Shown: piece after piece, positions 59,791 to 64,000 of the stretch
Layout of the letters: each line of letters begins with the position of its first letter
Numbering within the stretch: position 1 is the first letter of the stretch
Assembly (NCBI GenBank): GCA_964019695.1
Contig: OZ026517.1
Coordinates: 77,231,252 to 77,295,251 of the forward strand
From: Loripinus fragilis
Lineage: Eukaryota > Mollusca > Bivalvia > Lucinida > Lucinidae
Direction of reading: 5' to 3'
Length of the DNA: 64,000 bases
The notes under the pieces: model-generated
Seen by the model: the letters and a program-made list of their open reading frames with translations, nothing else
Told to the model about the DNA's origin: nothing
Database searches by the model: none
Position numbers and translations under genes: made by a program

Positions 59791-60269
59791 TGATCTGCAG
59801 TTTGGCATAGTATTGGTTCAGGATAGATTTAATCCTATTTAGAAAATAAGTTTTCAAATTTAACTTATTGAGCTAATATTATTTTACTGCATTTTTCCAT
59901 ACAAAACAATGGTTAAAATAAATCAAGGGCAGTAACTCTTCCTAAAATATCTAGATAGTTTTATGCATTATAATTGTGTTTGGCGTAGTAAGTATATTAG
60001 CCCCAGTAAGTTTCAGGTATAAATGGTAATATATATTCAAGTTATAAGGTAAATTGTGTTTAGCCTTGCAAGAGTTATGGTTATTGGTGCCACTAGTGAC
60101 CTAAAATGATTTTCATGGGTGTGCTTGACAATCTTAAGAAAGATCGTGTAAATGCACTTGCAATACAGTTACACTGTCAGAAATTATTCTCTTCGTATTT
60201 AGGCTATAAAAAATTTGGGTGATTTAGTATTATAAGACTTTTATCAATGTAAGCGTTTTCACCTCATCT
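59791..60269. other. non-coding spacer
   Basis: About 480 bp, AT-rich. Nothing supportable seen. Confidence 0.6.
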
Positions 60270-61942
60270 TATAGGTGGGTGGGGTATTTACATGCTAGTA
60301 GTTGCCCCAAAGCATTCTATTTTTTAGAAATTAGAATCTAGAAACCCTGTTGACATAAATGAGGCACTGATCTTTAAATTATTATTCATTTTTAAAGACA
60401 TAAATCTAGCGGGCAGTTTCTTTAGTTGAAAGTTTCTAATATATGTTTATTCAAAGCAGCTGGGTTTTGAAATAGGATATAACTATAATATACGAAGAAA
60501 ATAGTTCCAAACCCTTTTTCTCTGACTAAAACTTGATTTATTTACTTCTTCAAGTGCTGTCATGAATAGTGATGGCTATATTTATTTCCTAAATGCATGA
60601 TTTTGATTGTATTCCAAAACTGACACCCATAATCTCTCATAATATGATCAAAATGGGTGGGGTATATCAAGGGGACTTAACTCGGTCAGTACTCAAAATC
60701 AGCGGTGTCATCAACTGCTTCTATTTACTAGAGACTCTACATTTTTGTTTGGTACATGTACATGTATATGACACTAGATGTTAGCAAAATTTGACCAAGT
60801 TCACCCTCAAACAGCGCTGAGATCTGCAGTAGTAATAGGTAGGTGGGGTATTTACATGCTTAGTAGTGTCCCCAAAGCATATCCGTATACAAGAATTGGA
60901 ATCTAGAAACCCTGATAACATAGATAAGGAAGTGTTCTTTAAATTCTTAGCCATTTCAAAGGACATAACACTAATGGGCAGATTCTTAAATTGAAAGTTT
61001 CAAATATGATTTTATTCAGAAGAGTTTTGACACCAAATTTACTTTTAAAGACGAACAAATAAGTTTGAGAGCCCATTTCTCTCACTAAAACTTAGCTTTT
61101 CTACTTTTTCAAGTACCGTTATGAGCAATGATGGGCATTTTTTTCTTACTGGCTGTTTCATCTCAATTATTTAACAAACTGATAATCATAACCTCTTATA
61201 ATATGATAAAAATGGGTGGGGTAATTCAAGGGGAAATAACTCGGTTTGTACTCAGAATATCAGCGGTGTCATCAACTATTTCTATTTACTAGAGACTCTA
61301 CATCTTTGCTTGGTATATGTACATGTACATGACACCAGATGTTAGCAAAATATGACCAAGGTCACCCTTAAACAGCCATGAGATCTGCAAAAGTAATAGG
61401 TGGGTGGGGTATTTACATGCTTATTCTTGCTCCCAGAGCATTCCGTATACAGAAATTGGAATCTAGAAACCCTGATAAGATAGATAAATAAGTGTTCTTT
61501 AAATTTTTAGTCATTTCTAGGGGCATACCACGAATGGGCAAATTCTTAAATTGAAAGTTTCAAATATATTTTTATTCAATGGAGTTTTAACACATAATTT
61601 AACTTTAAAAGACCAACAAAACAGTTCAAAAGCCCATTTCTCTGATCAAAACTTAACTTTTCTACTTTTTCAAGTACCGTTTTGAGTAATGATGGGTATA
61701 TTTTTCTTCCTGGATGCTTCAACTCAATTATTTAACAAGCTAATGATCATAACCTCTTATAATATGATCAAAATGGGTGGGGTAATTCAAAGGGAGATAA
61801 CTCGGTTAGTACTCAGAATCAGAGGTGTCATCAACTACTTTTAAAAACTAGAGACCTCACATTTTCATTCGGTATATAACACTAGATGTTGCAAAGATCT
61901 GACCAGTAGAACCCTCTGACAGCCTTGAGATCTGCAGTACTA
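60270..61942 (+). repeat. 563-bp tandem repeat, three copies
   Basis: Units begin at about 60270, 60835 and 61397 with ATAGGT(G/A)GGTGGGGTATT and end with GAGATCTGCAGTA. They share AGAATCTAGAAACCCTG, AAAATGGGTGGGGTA and AACTCGGT. Short open frames within are not conserved between copies. Confidence 0.88.
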
Positions 61943-62412
61943 TTATGTCTAACGTATTAGCAATACGTCGGCATACGCTGACAAATGTTTATGTATTTAC
62001 AAAATTTAGGGGTCTTGTCGCCGTAAGGCAACGTATACCAACGTACTGTAGCGTGTTCGTAACATGTTTAAGACTAATCTCTAGCTTATTCAGCGTACAC
62101 CAACGTACTTGCTGAATTCATCATACGCCCGCACACGTTGGTGCTACACGTACCTTAACGTATGCATAACTTACATGTTGCGCACATCTAACTAATGTCT
62201 TTTGTATAAAACAATACGTCGGCATACGCTGACAATTGTTTATGCATGCGCAACTTTTGAGACCTCTTCGCCGTATGACAACTATAACCACCGTACTGTA
62301 GCGTGTTAAAAACTTATCTCAAAATTATTCAGCGTTCACCAACGTACTTGCTGAGTTTCTCATACGTCGGTATATTTTGGTGCTATATGTCGAAGTGTGA
62401 CAGGGTTACACA
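61943..62412 (+). repeat. CGTA-rich dispersed element (right part), two tandem units
   Basis: Two tandem units with AATACGTCGGCATACGCTGA and ATTCAGCGT(A/T)CACCAACG, matching 54960-55130. It ends CGAAGTGTGACAGGG followed by TTA. Confidence 0.7.
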
Positions 62413-63069
62413 CGTGCGAAATAAAAATTGTACACATTCAAAAGGAATCGCATAATGTGGAAATAGTTTTTTCGATACCATACAGGACTGGTCTTAAGGA
62501 AAGAATTAGCTCCCAAAGGGACCCAGAGGGAGCAAATTCTCTACTTTAAAAGAAGTCCCCATTTTGAAAAGGCACGCAATTGACGAGAGCCCCTATCTCG
62601 TCTCAGTAGGCTCCCTTTGATGTGCGTACTACTTCAGCTACACAATTGACAACCCCTATGAGTTCTTAGTATTTGACAAAGGGCAAATGACTCTAAACAT
62701 ACTACAACGGACAATGTTCTAATGCATTGCACTTTTCCAGAATCAAACCTATAGATCTGTCTATAAAATGTCCAGGTCAATATATGAAAGGGATGTGTGA
62801 TCTGATAAGCTCAGGGGAAATATTATAATCATAAAATAAACAGAGGGTAATTACCAAAAATACAGCAGGTAGAGTTATGTTTCCTGTTTACTACACTTCT
62901 AAGCAATAAGATTGCCCTGGCAATGAACTCTCGGGCCAGTATGTTTTATAAAGGGTTAATGAGTAATGTTCCGGACACATTCTATGTAGCGTAAGCTGAC
63001 CAAAGGACAATGATTAAAAAATATGGTATGTAAGAGTTATTGATCTTGTGCACTTCACTTCAACTCACC
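62413..63069. other. non-coding spacer
   Basis: About 650 bp without a recognisable gene or repeat. Confidence 0.6.
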
Positions 63070-63071
63070 AT

Positions 63072-63134
<63 letters not shown>

Positions 63135-63162
63135 TTAATTTATTTATTTGTTTATTTATTTA
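63070..63162. repeat. TTTA microsatellite
   Basis: About 23 units of TTTA with two interruptions (TTAATTTA, TTTG). Confidence 0.97.
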
Positions 63163-63370
63163 TACAATATTTAAAGAGGTGTACACTTTTAGCTGAAATA
63201 GCCATTCTATCAAGTGGCCCTCCATAGCAAAACTATAAACATCAAAACATTATTTACTAATTGCACATGTTTTAAAAGGGTGCATTGATGCATTAAACAG
63301 TTCACACACATCTTTAAAGCTTGAAATAGCACATTCATTGAAAATAATTATCTAATTTATATTTAGGGCC

Positions 63371-63602
63371 TCGTCGCAAGAAACCTGTCTTCGGGGGGGG
63401 GGGGGTTGCGAACAACACAGGCGCAGACCAGCCTGTGCATCCGCGCAGTCTGATCAGCGCCTTTGTTATTCGCTTTTTGGAAAGTATCACATCTAGACTT
63501 GCCACGAGCGAAATTTCAATTTTCTTGCTAGTCTCTGTAGCTGAGGAGACTGGTTTGAGTCCAGCTTTGTCGGAAACCCCGAAGACAGGTTTTGTCGCGA
63601 CA
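63371..63602. mobile_element. 235-bp MITE-like unit with about 25-bp inverted ends
   Basis: TCGTCGCAAGAAACCTGTCT...TCGGGG at the left and CCCCGAAGACAGGTTTTGTC...GCGA at the right are near-complementary. A G-run of about 13 follows the left arm. The overlapping open frames on both strands are a consequence of this structure and have no recognised domain. Confidence 0.7.
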
Positions 63603-64000
63603 AAGCCCATTAATAACGAGCCAATCACAACAATCACCGAACATATGTCACAAATATCGAATTTAATACCGTCCGATCGGCGGAGACTCAATCGTGTCTG
63701 AGCCTTCGCACAGAACAACAAAAGCCCCGCTGATCACGCAAAAGTGCAAATAGCAGAAGGCAAGGCCCAGACCAAAAATAGTCTGTCGATAGCTTTTCCA
63801 GTATCATATCTGCCCTTAAATTTCCGCAGACACTCATCACTATTACCATGATAATAATTATATTGTCTGTGTGTTTCCAGACAAAAGTTACAGCCCAACA
63901 AAGGACAATAACTCACAAAATAAAATAGATATGTATATGGCTCTTGCATACTGCAGATATATCTACCTATGAAGTTTCGAAATCAAATATGTTTAAGGTA
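63603..64000. other. non-coding spacer to the window edge
   Basis: About 400 bp. No feature that I can support. Confidence 0.55.

Noticed and set aside
63335..63721. 128-codon minus-strand frame and overlapping 88-codon plus-strand frame
   Set aside because: They lie over an inverted-repeat MITE-like unit with a G-run; content is unconvincing.

Overview
The window is animal genomic DNA dominated by repeats. The best guess is a bivalve mollusc, probably a clam-type (heterodont) species. That is inference, based on Naiad-type Penelope-like retroelements that look selenoprotein-coding (a form I recall being reported from clams and spiders), a CR1-like LINE, a tRNA-derived SINE, and dispersed repeats of a style common in bivalve genomes. 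I see no convincing host protein-coding gene, rRNA, functional tRNA or CRISPR array.

Layout. Bases 1-38283 are mainly one satellite with a monomer of about 51 bp. It is organised into higher-order repeats: about 3.15 kb at 10.7-18.1 kb and about 2.2 kb at 22.7-31.7 kb. Penelope-like (PLE) copies of two families break it up: family B on the minus strand (1.5, 4.1-7.9, 7.9-9.4, 13.1, 16.2 and 18.7-22.2 kb) and family A on the plus strand (1.9-3.2 kb and, nested inside a B copy, 20.5-21.6 kb). A 255-bp repeat (10.0-10.7 kb, with inverted copies at 11.5, 14.6 and 17.8 kb) and a 5-kb inverted-repeat element (32.8-37.8 kb) also interrupt it. Bases 38284-51782 are a second satellite of 36 bp, split by a nearly intact 6-kb CR1-like LINE (41.2-47.2 kb, ORF1 and ORF2) and by a 0.9-kb mariner-like MITE with TA target duplication (48.4-49.3 kb). 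Bases 51783-64000 are non-satellite sequence with a SINE, MITEs, foldback elements, minisatellites, tandem repeats of 563 and 761 bp, and a TTTA microsatellite.

Main observation. The best-preserved family B copy (4148-7867, minus) reads GIY-YIG endonuclease, then a CxC-type linker, then reverse transcriptase: the permuted order of Naiad PLEs. Four in-frame TGA codons fall where cysteine is expected, one of them in the first position of the CxC motif. A paralogous copy has TGT at one of these sites. A hairpin with the eukaryotic SECIS pattern (ATGA, 12 nt, AAA, TGAT) straddles the ORF stop codon in all five copies that retain this region, across both families. The copies here are broken by frameshifts and TAA stops, so this is a fossil record of a selenocysteine-using retroelement, not evidence of an active one.

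The long open frames across both satellites are artefacts: 51 and 36 are multiples of three, so any stop-free monomer frame stays open on either strand.
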